Of a DNA stretch of 7,242 nt, positions 1 through 4,995 are shown piece by piece (position 1 is the first letter of the stretch; every line of letters begins with the position of its first letter). The notes beneath the pieces were generated by a model. It saw only the letters and a list, made by a program, of their open reading frames with translations. It was not told the DNA's origin and made no database searches. The translations under genes and the position numbers were made by a program. The DNA comes from RGIG4097 sp964367645 (lineage in GTDB: Bacteria; Bacillota; Clostridia; Christensenellales; CAG-917), in contig CAYIYN010000070.1 of NCBI GenBank assembly GCA_964367645.1, forward strand, positions 1 through 7,242, in the 5' to 3' direction.

Positions 1-359
1 GTGAGTTCGCCGTTTCCGAGAACTTTCAAGCCGTATGCTTCAACCTTTTTGATGATGCCATTGGCCACGAGTTCATCAATTCCGACGGTTGCGCCGTCTT
101 CAAACATATTGAAAACTTCGACGTTGACGGTATTGTAGACGCTTTTAAACTGCTTGTTATTAAAGCCGAATTTCGGGATGCGTCTTGTCATTGGCATTTG
201 GCCGCCTTCAAAGTTGGGACGGACACCGCCGCCGCTTCTTGCCCACTGACCTTTATGGCCGCGAGTTGAGGTTTTGCCCATGCCGGAACCTATACCGCGT
301 CCGACTCTCTTCGTGGAGGTTTTTGCGCCCTCTGCGGGTTTCAAATCTTGAATATTCAT
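1..359 (-). CDS. rplO: 50S ribosomal protein L15, 3' end cut by window edge
   Basis: L15 binds 23S rRNA and is a late-assembling core protein of the large subunit. The window holds the first 119 codons, ending in LGNGEL; bacterial L15 is usually about 145-150 aa, so roughly the last 25-30 residues lie outside. The diagnostic glycine-rich N-terminal arm is clear: GRGIGSGMGKTSTRGHKGQ (residues 20-38), then ARSGGGVRPNFEGGQMP (40-56) and RRIPKFGF (59-66), the part that threads into rRNA in known structures. Residue 39 is Trp where Lys is common. The ATG at 359-357 is preceded by GGAGG (368-364) with a 4-nt spacer, and the first G of that motif is the last base of the rpmD stop codon TAG, so the two genes are probably translationally coupled. 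In most bacteria secY follows. Identity is secure. Confidence 0.97.
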   Translation of the reverse strand, partial: MNIQDLKPAEGAKTSTKRVGRGIGSGMGKTSTRGHKGQWARSGGGVRPNFEGGQMPMTRRIPKFGFNNKQFKSVYNTVNVEVFNMFEDGATVGIDELVANGIIKKVEAYGLKVLGNGEL

Positions 360-367
360 AATGCCTC

Positions 368-574
368 CTAGATTTCCTCAACCTTTACAAGGTGAGCGAC
401 TTTTTTTATCATTCCTCTTACAACCGGAGTATCATCAAACACGTTGGATTTGCCAATCTTATGAAGACCGAGTGCTTCCACGTTTGCCTTGTGATTTTTA
501 AGGCTGGAAATGGTACTCTTGACGAGGGTGACTTTAATCTTTTTAACCTGTTCGGTTTCTGCTTTCTTTGCCAT
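368..574 (-). CDS. rpmD: 50S ribosomal protein L30
   Basis: L30 is a small alpha/beta protein of the large subunit that binds 23S rRNA; it occurs in many bacteria and is related to eukaryotic L7. The 68-aa product has the family core IKVTLVKSTIS (from about residue 13), then a region rich in Lys and His ending LGLHKIGKSNVFDDTP, and the closing helix VRGMIKKVAHLVKVEEI. Typical L30 is 58-62 aa; the extra residues are a charged N-terminal leader (MAKKAETEQVKK). The ATG is supported by GGAGG at 584-580 with 5 nt spacing, and that motif directly follows the rpsE stop TAA (587-585). The gene ends in TAG, whose G begins the rplO ribosome binding site. Position between rpsE and rplO is the standard one. 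Confidence 0.96.
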   Translation of the reverse strand: MAKKAETEQVKKIKVTLVKSTISSLKNHKANVEALGLHKIGKSNVFDDTPVVRGMIKKVAHLVKVEEI

Positions 575-584
575 ATCGTCCTCC

Positions 585-1109
585 TTAGCCTTCGACCACG
601 TCTACGCCGCGGAGTTTGGCAATTTGTTCGGCGCTGCGAAGACTGCGAAGTCCTTCGATTGTGGCTTTTGCGCTGTTTATGGGGTTGTTGGAGCCGAGGG
701 ATTTGGTTCTAATATCCTTGACGCCTGCAACTTCTAGCACGGAACGCACTGCGCCGCCTGCGATGACGCCGGTACCTTGTTCGGCAGGAAGAAGCAACAC
801 ATTGCCGCGTCCGAATTTACCGATCGTTTGGTGAGGTATCGTCGTACCCTTAAGGGAGATTTCAGTGACGTTGCGTTTTGCAAGTTGGGTTGCCTTTTCA
901 ATGGCTTCCGGAACTTCCGCCGCTTTGCCCATTCCAAGACCGACCTTTCCGTTTCCGTCTCCGACTACCACGAGCGCGCTGAAGCGCATATTACGTCCGC
1001 CCTTAACGACCTTCGTAACACGGTTCACCGCAATAAGTTTGCTGTTGAAGCCGTCGTCCTCGCGGGGGTTGTTTCTATCTTTTCTTCTGTTATCGCGTTG
1101 TTCTGCCAT
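585..1109 (-). CDS. rpsE: 30S ribosomal protein S5
   Basis: S5 sits near the mRNA entry and the 16S central pseudoknot and contributes to decoding fidelity. The 174-aa product has a polar N-terminal tail (residues 1-20, mostly Arg, Asn and Asp), then the N-terminal double-stranded RNA-binding domain beginning LIAVNRVTKVVKGGR (25-39), followed by VVVGDGNGKVGLGMGKA and EVPEAIEKA. The C-terminal S5 domain includes GVIAGGAVRSVLEVAGV and KSLGSNNPINSAKAT. The loop with VVKGGR is the region where spectinomycin resistance changes map in other bacteria; nothing there looks altered. Start ATG at 1109 has GGAGG at 1118-1114, and the first G is shared with the rplR stop TAG. The stop TAA abuts the rpmD ribosome binding site. 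Length is normal. Confidence 0.98.
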   Translation of the reverse strand: MAEQRDNRRKDRNNPREDDGFNSKLIAVNRVTKVVKGGRNMRFSALVVVGDGNGKVGLGMGKAAEVPEAIEKATQLAKRNVTEISLKGTTIPHQTIGKFGRGNVLLLPAEQGTGVIAGGAVRSVLEVAGVKDIRTKSLGSNNPINSAKATIEGLRSLRSAEQIAKLRGVDVVEG

Positions 1110-1117
1110 AATTCCTC

Positions 1118-1489
1118 CTAAAACTCAAGACCGCCTTCTCTGGCGCCGTCGGCGAGAGCCTTAACTCTGCCGGTGTAGAGGTAACCGCCTCTGTCGTATA
1201 TCACCGTGGTGATACCGAGTTTCTTCGCCTTTTCTGCGACTGCCTTGCCGACTGTCTTCGCGGCTTCGGTCTTGTTGAGTTTGGCTACGCTTTTTGCGAT
1301 GTCCTTCTCAAGAGTGGAAGCGGCGCAGATTGTGTTGCCTTTTACGTCGTCTATTACTTGGGCGTATATATGGTTGGTGCTGCGGTACACTGAAAGACGC
1401 GGACGCTCGGCAGTGCCGCTGCCAATATTGCGTCTGACTCTTTCGTGACGAATGATTCTATCTTCGTTTTTGTCTTTCTTAACTATCAT
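1118..1489 (-). CDS. rplR: 50S ribosomal protein L18
   Basis: L18 binds 5S rRNA and, with L5, forms the 5S particle in the central protuberance. The 123-aa product is of usual length (117-123 aa). It has the basic N-terminal arm RHERVRRNIGSGTAERPRLSVYRS (from about residue 14), the central IYAQVIDDVKGNTICAAST, and the conserved end YDRGGYLYTGRVKALADGAREGGLEF, which matches the family signature. The start ATG at 1489 follows the rplF stop TAA by only 10 nt. It is one of two genes here without an exact GGAGG; the site is GAGGTGA (1499-1493), a 7-nt perfect complement to the 3' end of 16S rRNA but shifted toward the start. The stop TAG is embedded in the rpsE ribosome binding site. Confidence 0.97.
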   Translation of the reverse strand: MIVKKDKNEDRIIRHERVRRNIGSGTAERPRLSVYRSTNHIYAQVIDDVKGNTICAASTLEKDIAKSVAKLNKTEAAKTVGKAVAEKAKKLGITTVIYDRGGYLYTGRVKALADGAREGGLEF

Positions 1490-1492
1490 ATT

Positions 1493-1499
1493 TCACCTC
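1493..1499 (-). promoter_or_regulatory. atypical rplR ribosome binding site
   Basis: GAGGTGA starts one base after the rplF stop TAA (1502-1500) and ends 3 nt before ATG 1489. It pairs with the anti-Shine-Dalgarno through the 3' half (GAGGTGA) rather than the GGAGG core used by most genes in the window. Confidence 0.75.
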
Positions 1500-2039
1500 T
1501 TACTTGCCTGCGGCCTTACCCACTTTGCGGATGACAACTTCGTCCTTATAGTGGATTCCATAGCCGTGATACGGCTCGACGGGCTTGATAGCCTTGATGG
1601 TTGCCGCGGTCTGTCCGACGGCCTGACGGTCAATGCCCTTTACTGTTATTTCGAGGGGCGCAGGCTGTGCAAACGTGACGCCTGCGGGCGCTGTGATTTC
1701 CACGGGGTGAGAAAAACCGATGTTCATCAAAATTTTGTTGGCGGTGGCGGTAACTCTGTAGCCAACACCTGACACGATGAGAGATTTTTCAAAACCTTTG
1801 GTTACACCCATAACCATATTGTTGATAAGTGCGCGGTACAAACCGTGCAATGCGCGGTGGTCCTTATCCTCGCTGTGACGTTCCACGATTATGTGGCCGT
1901 CTTTTTCAGAAACGGTTATCGACGCGTCAACCTTTTGAGTGAGTGTGCCGAGAGGACCTGTTACCGTGACGAGATTATCCACGTTGGAAAAGGTGACTTT
2001 TTCCGGAATGGCAATGGGGGCTCTACCTATACGAGACAT
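1500..2039 (-). CDS. rplF: 50S ribosomal protein L6
   Basis: L6 binds 23S rRNA near the sarcin-ricin loop, close to the GTPase factor binding site. The 179-aa product is full length for bacteria. It begins MSRIGRAPIAIPEKVTF, the typical opening, and shows the two repeated L6 domains (about 1-82 and 83-179). The second holds FEKSLIVSGVGYRVTATANKILMNIGFSHPVEI and the C-terminal signature PVEPYHGYGIHYKDEVVIRKVGKAAGK; the more usual wording is PYKGKGIRY, so this copy is slightly diverged there. The ATG has GGAGG at 2051-2047 with 7 nt spacing, right after the rpsH stop TAA (2054-2052). The stop TAA at 1502-1500 lies 10 nt before rplR. Confidence 0.98.
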   Translation of the reverse strand: MSRIGRAPIAIPEKVTFSNVDNLVTVTGPLGTLTQKVDASITVSEKDGHIIVERHSEDKDHRALHGLYRALINNMVMGVTKGFEKSLIVSGVGYRVTATANKILMNIGFSHPVEITAPAGVTFAQPAPLEITVKGIDRQAVGQTAATIKAIKPVEPYHGYGIHYKDEVVIRKVGKAAGK

Positions 2040-2051
2040 AATATTTCCTCC

Positions 2052-2447
2052 TTACCAGACGTAGGCGAGAACTTCGCCGCCGACCTTTTGTTCCTTGGCT
2101 TCTTTGTCGGTCAAAATGCCCTTGTTGGTGGATAGAATGGCAATGCCCATTCCGTTCAAAACTTTGGGAAGTTTGTCGACGTTTGCGTAAACGCGCAAGC
2201 CGGGAGTTGAGACTTTTTTGAGTCCTGTGATGACTTTCATGCCTTTGACGGGTGCGTATTTGAGAGCAATTACGATATCGTTTTGAACGGGGTTCTCAAC
2301 GATTTGGAAACTCTTGACGTAACCTTCTCTGACGAGAATGTCTGCGATTGAAACCTTCATCTTGCTGGCGGGAACGGTGACCGTTTCCTTCTTGGCGACG
2401 AGGGCGTTCCTAATTCTTGTAAGCATATCTGCAATTGGATCTGTCAT
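2052..2447 (-). CDS. rpsH: 30S ribosomal protein S8
   Basis: S8 binds helix 21 of 16S rRNA and is an early assembly protein; in E. coli it also represses the spc operon by binding mRNA at the start of rplE. I place the start at ATG 2447, giving 131 aa beginning MTDPIADMLTRIRNA, the near-universal S8 N-terminus. A longer in-frame reading back to 2471 would add eight residues but overlaps the rpsN stop codon and uses up the ribosome binding site. The C-terminal half has GLRVYANVDKLPKVLNGMGIAILSTNKGILTDKEA and ends VGGEVLAYVW, the family ending with the STNKG and GGEVLAYVW motifs. GGAGG at 2461-2457 has 9 nt spacing. The stop TAA abuts the rplF ribosome binding site. Confidence 0.98.
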   Translation of the reverse strand: MTDPIADMLTRIRNALVAKKETVTVPASKMKVSIADILVREGYVKSFQIVENPVQNDIVIALKYAPVKGMKVITGLKKVSTPGLRVYANVDKLPKVLNGMGIAILSTNKGILTDKEAKEQKVGGEVLAYVW

Positions 2448-2456
2448 TTTATTCGT

Positions 2457-2461
2457 CCTCC
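2457..2461 (-). promoter_or_regulatory. Shine-Dalgarno sequence fixing the ATG start of rpsH
   Basis: GGAGG, 9 nt before ATG 2447-2445, just downstream of the rpsN stop TAA (2467-2465). It supports the MTDPIADML start of S8 over an upstream in-frame codon at 2471, which lies within rpsN coding sequence. Confidence 0.85.
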
Positions 2462-2464
2462 TCT

Positions 2465-2650
2465 TTACCAACTGGCCTTTTTGACGCCGGGAATCTGACC
2501 TTTATATGCAAGTTCACGGAAGCAAACTCTGCAAACACCGTACTTTTTCAAGACTGAGTGAGGGCGTCCGCAAATGCGGCAACGCGTATACTCTCTGGTC
2601 GAGAATTTCTGAGGTCTTTGTTGCTTTATCTTCATAGAAGTTTTTGCCAT
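2465..2650 (-). CDS. rpsN: 30S ribosomal protein S14, zinc-binding type Z
   Basis: S14 is in the head of the small subunit and contacts S3, S10 and S19. At 61 aa this is the short type (called rpsZ or rpsN1 in some species), unlike the ~100-aa cysteine-free S14 of Enterobacteria. Two CxxC pairs, Cys24/Cys27 and Cys40/Cys43 (CRICGRPH and CRVCFRELA), form the zinc site. The end, AYKGQIPGVKKASW, is the family signature. The N-terminus MAKTSMKIKQQRPQKF is normal. The ATG has GGAGGA at 2663-2658 with 7 nt spacing, directly after the rplE stop TAA. This type is usual in Bacillota, Actinomycetota and several thermophiles; a zinc-free second copy can exist elsewhere in such genomes but cannot be seen here. 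Confidence 0.98.
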   Translation of the reverse strand: MAKTSMKIKQQRPQKFSTREYTRCRICGRPHSVLKKYGVCRVCFRELAYKGQIPGVKKASW

Positions 2651-2663
2651 AGTTTAGTCCTCC

Positions 2664-3260
2664 TTACTTGGCGAAAGGCATGCCCATAAGTCTTAATAAC
2701 TCACGAGCCTCTTCGTCCGTCTTTGCTGTGGTGACGATACAAATATCAAATCCGCGAACTTTCTCGATTTGATCGTAGGAAATTTCCGGAAACATCAATT
2801 GTTCTTTCACACCGACGGCGTAGTTGCCTCTTCCGTCAAACGACTTGGAGGAAACCCCGCGGAAGTCGCGCACTCTGGGGAGCGCAATGGAGATGAATTT
2901 GTCAAGGAAGTCATACATTCTCTGATTGCGCAGAGTGACTTTTGCTCCGACGTTTTGACCTGTTCTCACCTTGAAGTTTGCAACACTCTTTTTCGATTTT
3001 GTTACAACGGGTTTTTGACCGGCAATCTGTGTGAGTTCGCCGACGGCAATTTGCAAGGATTTATTGTTGTCTTTGCAGTCGCCGAGTCCCATGTTTAGCA
3101 CTACCTTTTCAAGACGGGGAACTTCGTTGACGTTTTTGTAGCCAAAGCGCTTGACCAGAGCGGGAACGACTTCTTCACGATACATCGTTCTCATTCTGTT
3201 TCTGCCGGCACCGTTATCGGTTGCAGTTGCTTTAGCAACCTGATTTTTCTTGTCTGCCAC
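2664..3260 (-). CDS. rplE: 50S ribosomal protein L5, GTG start with N-terminal extension
   Basis: L5 binds 5S rRNA together with L18 and contacts P-site tRNA and the small-subunit head. The product is 198 aa versus the usual 178-180. The family core starts near residue 26 (YREEVVPALVKRFGY) and includes VPRLEKVVLNMGLGD, the KPVVTKSKKSVANFKVRTG segment, MYDFLDKFISIALPRVRDFRG and the end EEARELLRLMGMPFAK. The surplus is a polar leader of about 22 residues. I accept the GTG start at 3260 because GGAGG (3272-3268) stands 7 nt upstream, whereas the in-frame ATG at 3194, which would give the normal length, has no Shine-Dalgarno sequence before it. It is the only non-ATG start visible in the window. 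The gap to rplX is 18 nt, the largest here, and holds a small inverted repeat. Confidence 0.97.
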   Translation of the reverse strand: MADKKNQVAKATATDNGAGRNRMRTMYREEVVPALVKRFGYKNVNEVPRLEKVVLNMGLGDCKDNNKSLQIAVGELTQIAGQKPVVTKSKKSVANFKVRTGQNVGAKVTLRNQRMYDFLDKFISIALPRVRDFRGVSSKSFDGRGNYAVGVKEQLMFPEISYDQIEKVRGFDICIVTTAKTDEEARELLRLMGMPFAK

Positions 3261-3278
3261 AATAATACCTCCGTGTGG
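3257..3278 (-). promoter_or_regulatory. small inverted repeat over the rplE ribosome binding site and start
   Basis: On the coding strand, CCACA (3278-3274) can pair with TGTGG (3261-3257). The 12-nt loop contains the GGAGG of rplE, and the GTG start codon lies inside the 3' arm. The rplX stop codon TAA directly precedes the 5' arm, so a ribosome ending rplX would open the structure. The stem is only 5 bp and could be chance. The position is notable because in E. coli the spc operon repressor S8 acts at the start of rplE, but I do not see a clear S8-type site here. Confidence 0.3.
3268..3272 (-). promoter_or_regulatory. Shine-Dalgarno sequence fixing the GTG start of rplE
   Basis: GGAGG with 7 nt to GTG at 3260-3258. 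It decides for the longer, 198-residue reading of L5, because the alternative ATG at 3194-3192 is preceded by GGCAGAAACAGA with no purine-rich core matching the 16S rRNA 3' end. Confidence 0.85.
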
Positions 3279-3686
3279 TTAGTCTTTCTTATCAGCCTTT
3301 TTTGCCTTTGTTTTTGCGGCTTTTTTGGCTGCTTTCTTTGCAGAAGATTTTTTCTCGTCAAGAGATGCACCGCACTTAGCGCAAATTCTCGTGGACTTTA
3401 TTTTGCCCTCATCGTTTGCTTCTCCTGCGTGACGGACTCTGACAACCTCTCCGCAAGATGGGCAAATATGCATGACGTTGGACACATCAATCTTGCCTTC
3501 TTGCTTCAAGATACCGCCCTTGTCCTGAGCGTTTCTCGGCTTTTTGCTCTTGGAAACGATATTTACGCCTTCGACATAAATTCTGTTATCGTCGGGGACG
3601 ACCTTCAAAACCTTGCCTGCTTTGCCCTTATCTTTTCCTGCGATAACCATGACGTTATCACCTTTTTTAACATTCATTTTTGCCAT
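3279..3686 (-). CDS. rplX: 50S ribosomal protein L24 with zinc ribbon and Lys/Ala-rich tail
   Basis: L24 binds the 5' domain of 23S rRNA and is one of the two assembly initiators of the large subunit. Residues 1-72 are a normal KOW/SH3-like L24: MNVKKGDNVMVIAGKDKGKAGKVL (4-27), YVEGVNIVSK (37-46) and GGILKQEGKIDVSNVM (57-72). After this comes a four-cysteine module, Cys75-x2-Cys78 (ICPSCGEV) and Cys102-x2-Cys105 (ICAKCGASLD), which likely binds zinc; cysteine-containing L24 is known in some bacteria such as Thermotoga. The last 25 residues (111-135) are low complexity, with 12 Lys and 7 Ala in repeats like KKAAKKAAK, and lengthen the protein to 135 aa from the usual 101-108. The ATG has GGAGG at 3700-3696 with 9 nt spacing, immediately after the rplN stop TAA. 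Confidence 0.97.
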   Translation of the reverse strand: MAKMNVKKGDNVMVIAGKDKGKAGKVLKVVPDDNRIYVEGVNIVSKSKKPRNAQDKGGILKQEGKIDVSNVMHICPSCGEVVRVRHAGEANDEGKIKSTRICAKCGASLDEKKSSAKKAAKKAAKTKAKKADKKD

Positions 3687-3700
3687 AAATCACTACCTCC

Positions 3701-4069
3701 TTACAGCACTTCGGGAGCGAGCGACACGATTTTTATATAATCTTTATCGCGTAGTTCTCTTGCCACCGGCCCAAAAATACGGGTGCCTTGAGGCTGCTTT
3801 TGGCTGTCGATGATGACAGCAGCGTTGTCGTCAAATTTGATTGAACTGCCGTCGGGACGCTGAATGCCGAAGTGGGTGCGGACGATGACCGCCCTGATGA
3901 CGTCGCCCTTCTTAACCTTGCCGCCGGGAATAGCAGTCTTTACCGATGCAACTATGACGTCGCCGATATTGCCGCTTCTGCGGAAAGAACCGCCCAGCAC
4001 TCTGATGCACATAATTTCCTTTGCGCCGCTGTTGTCCGCGACCTTAAGTCTTGATTGTGGTTGTATCAT
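3701..4069 (-). CDS. rplN: 50S ribosomal protein L14
   Basis: L14 is at the subunit interface, where it helps form intersubunit bridges and is the docking site for the silencing factor RsfS. I place the start at ATG 4069, giving exactly 122 aa, the standard bacterial length, beginning MIQPQSRLKVADNSGAKEIM. An in-frame reading further upstream would run back into rpsQ and is not credible. Visible signatures are LKVADNSGAKEIMCIRVLGGS, GDVIVASVKTAIPG, VKKGDVIRAVIVRT and RIFGPVARELRDKDYIKIVSLAPEVL. The start has GGAGGG (4079-4074) with a 4-nt spacer; this motif follows the rpsQ stop TAA (4082-4080). In E. coli this gene begins the spc operon with its own promoter, but here there is no room for one outside rpsQ coding sequence. 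Confidence 0.98.
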   Translation of the reverse strand: MIQPQSRLKVADNSGAKEIMCIRVLGGSFRRSGNIGDVIVASVKTAIPGGKVKKGDVIRAVIVRTHFGIQRPDGSSIKFDDNAAVIIDSQKQPQGTRIFGPVARELRDKDYIKIVSLAPEVL

Positions 4070-4073
4070 TGTG

Positions 4074-4079
4074 CCCTCC
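4074..4079 (-). promoter_or_regulatory. Shine-Dalgarno sequence fixing the ATG start of rplN
   Basis: GGAGGG, 4 nt before ATG 4069-4067, directly after the rpsQ stop TAA. It fixes L14 at its standard 122 residues. Confidence 0.85.
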
Positions 4080-4337
4080 TTACTTGGCCTTCTCGACGAT
4101 TTCGACAAGACGCCAGCACTTATCCTTTGAAAGAGGACGAGTTTCTGCAATAATCACTTTGTCGCCGATTCCGCACTCGTTTTTCTCGTCGTGCGCTTTC
4201 AGTTTCTTGGTGCGGCTTACTATCTTTTTATAAAGAGGGTGCTTTACGCGCTCGGTGATGGACACTACGATGGTCTTGTCCATTTTGTCGCTTACGACCA
4301 AACCCACTCTTTCTTTTCTCAGATTTCTTTCTTCCAT
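4080..4337 (-). CDS. rpsQ: 30S ribosomal protein S17
   Basis: S17 is an OB-fold primary binding protein of the 16S rRNA 5' domain. The 85-aa product matches the usual 80-90 aa. It begins MEERNLRKERVGLVVSDKMDKTIVVSITERVKHPLYKKIV, the standard opening with the DKMDKTIVV segment, followed by KAHDEKNECGIGDKVIIAETRPLSKDKCWRLVEIVEKAK, the family's conserved second half (typical wording D..N.C..GD.V.I.E.RPLSK.K.W.L). The ATG has GGAGG at 4347-4343 with 5 nt spacing. The gap to rpmC is 14 nt, and the rpmC stop TGA is not fused to the binding site here. The rpsQ stop TAA abuts the rplN binding site, linking the S10-type and spc-type segments without a break. Confidence 0.98.
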   Translation of the reverse strand: MEERNLRKERVGLVVSDKMDKTIVVSITERVKHPLYKKIVSRTKKLKAHDEKNECGIGDKVIIAETRPLSKDKCWRLVEIVEKAK

Positions 4338-4351
4338 ATTAACCTCCGGTG

Positions 4352-4567
4352 TCAGTCATTCGCTTCGGCGTTGAGCTTTGCGATTTCTCTCTGACGGATA
4401 ACGGTCTTCACGCGAGCGATGTCACGTCTGGTTTCGACCAAAACCATAGGATTCGTCAACTGATTGGTGGCGTTTTTGAAACGGAGGAAAAACAACTCGG
4501 ACTTGAGTTCGTTGAGTTTGTTTTGCAATTCCTTATCTGTCATTTCGAGAACTTGTTTCGATTTCAT
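4352..4567 (-). CDS. rpmC: 50S ribosomal protein L29
   Basis: L29 is a two-helix hairpin protein beside the peptide exit tunnel, near L23, where trigger factor and signal recognition particle dock. The 71-aa product has the family pattern: helix one MTDKELQNKLNELKSELFFLRFKNATNQL (about 9-37), a turn around NPM, and helix two RRDIARVKTVIRQREIAKLNAE. Length is within the usual 60-72 aa. The ATG overlaps the rplP stop in an ATGA (4567-4564), so its ribosome binding site is inside the rplP coding sequence: AAGGCGGTGA at 4580-4571, one mismatch from the ideal AAGGAGGTGA. Re-initiation by ribosomes finishing rplP is the likely mode of translation. Stop is TGA. Confidence 0.97.
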   Translation of the reverse strand: MKSKQVLEMTDKELQNKLNELKSELFFLRFKNATNQLTNPMVLVETRRDIARVKTVIRQREIAKLNAEAND

Positions 4568-4995
4568 TTTTCACCGCCTTCGGCCTCGTCTGCCTTTGCC
4601 AAAAACTTGCACTTGATGGGAAGTTTGTGAGCAGCAAGACGGAGTGCCTCTTTTGCCTCTTCTTCTTGTACGCCCGCTATCTCGAACATCACGCGACCGG
4701 GCTTTACAACGGCTACCCAAAATTCGGGAGAGCCTTTGCCGCTACCCATACGGGTTTCGGCGGGTTTTTTTGTAACGGGCTTGTGAGGGAAAATGTCCAC
4801 CCACACCTGTCCGCCACGACGGATATATCTCGTCATAGCGACACGGGCAGCCTCTATTTGCTGAGAGGTAATCCAGCCCGGCTCTGCGGCCACAAGACCG
4901 TATTCACCGTATGCCACAGTGTTGCCTCTTAATGCTTTCCCTTTCATTCTTCCACGGAATTGACGGCGTCTTTTGACGCGTTTAGGCATCAACAT
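4564..4995 (-). CDS. rplP: 50S ribosomal protein L16
   Basis: L16 contacts the A-site tRNA elbow and organises the peptidyl transferase centre late in assembly. The 143-aa product begins MLMPKRVKRRRQFRGRMKGKA, the typical arginine-rich start, and shows ITSQQIEAARVAMTRYIRRGGQVWV (42-66), the basic loop RMGSGKG (82-88) and the C-terminal EALRLAAHKLPIKCKFL. In E. coli the arginine of the equivalent loop is hydroxylated by the oxygenase RoxA (YcfD); whether that happens here is unknown. The ATG overlaps the rpsC stop by one base (TAATG at 4997-4993), and its GGAGG (5009-5005, 9 nt spacing) lies in the last rpsC codons. The 3' end encodes the binding site of rpmC and ends in an ATGA overlap. Confidence 0.98.
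   Translation of the reverse strand: MLMPKRVKRRRQFRGRMKGKALRGNTVAYGEYGLVAAEPGWITSQQIEAARVAMTRYIRRGGQVWVDIFPHKPVTKKPAETRMGSGKGSPEFWVAVVKPGRVMFEIAGVQEEEAKEALRLAAHKLPIKCKFLAKADEAEGGEK
4571..4580 (-). promoter_or_regulatory. atypical rpmC ribosome binding site inside rplP
   Basis: AAGGCGGTGA, one mismatch from AAGGAGGTGA, ends 3 nt before ATG 4567. It encodes part of the EGGEK tail of L16, so both protein sequence and binding site constrain these bases. It is one of only two sites in the window without an exact GGAGG. Confidence 0.7.

Noticed and set aside
2448..2471. A longer S8 N-terminus (eight extra residues)
   Set aside because: It would overlap rpsN and has no fitting binding site; MTDPIADML at 2447 is the conserved start and has GGAGG 9 nt upstream.
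3273..3740. A 155-codon plus-strand open frame rich in Phe, Leu and Cys that looks membrane-like
   Set aside because: The hydrophobic runs are the complement of Lys codons (AAA/AAG become TTT/CTT) in the L24 tail; it is an antisense artefact.
4074..4140. A separate spc promoter upstream of rplN
   Set aside because: The genes are joined by a TAAGGAGG fusion with only 10 nt between stop and start, and I saw no convincing -35/-10 pair in the end of rpsQ.
4070..4150. A longer L14 N-terminus (27 extra residues)
   Set aside because: It runs back through the rpsQ 3' end; the family start MIQPQSRL at 4069 gives exactly the usual 122 residues.
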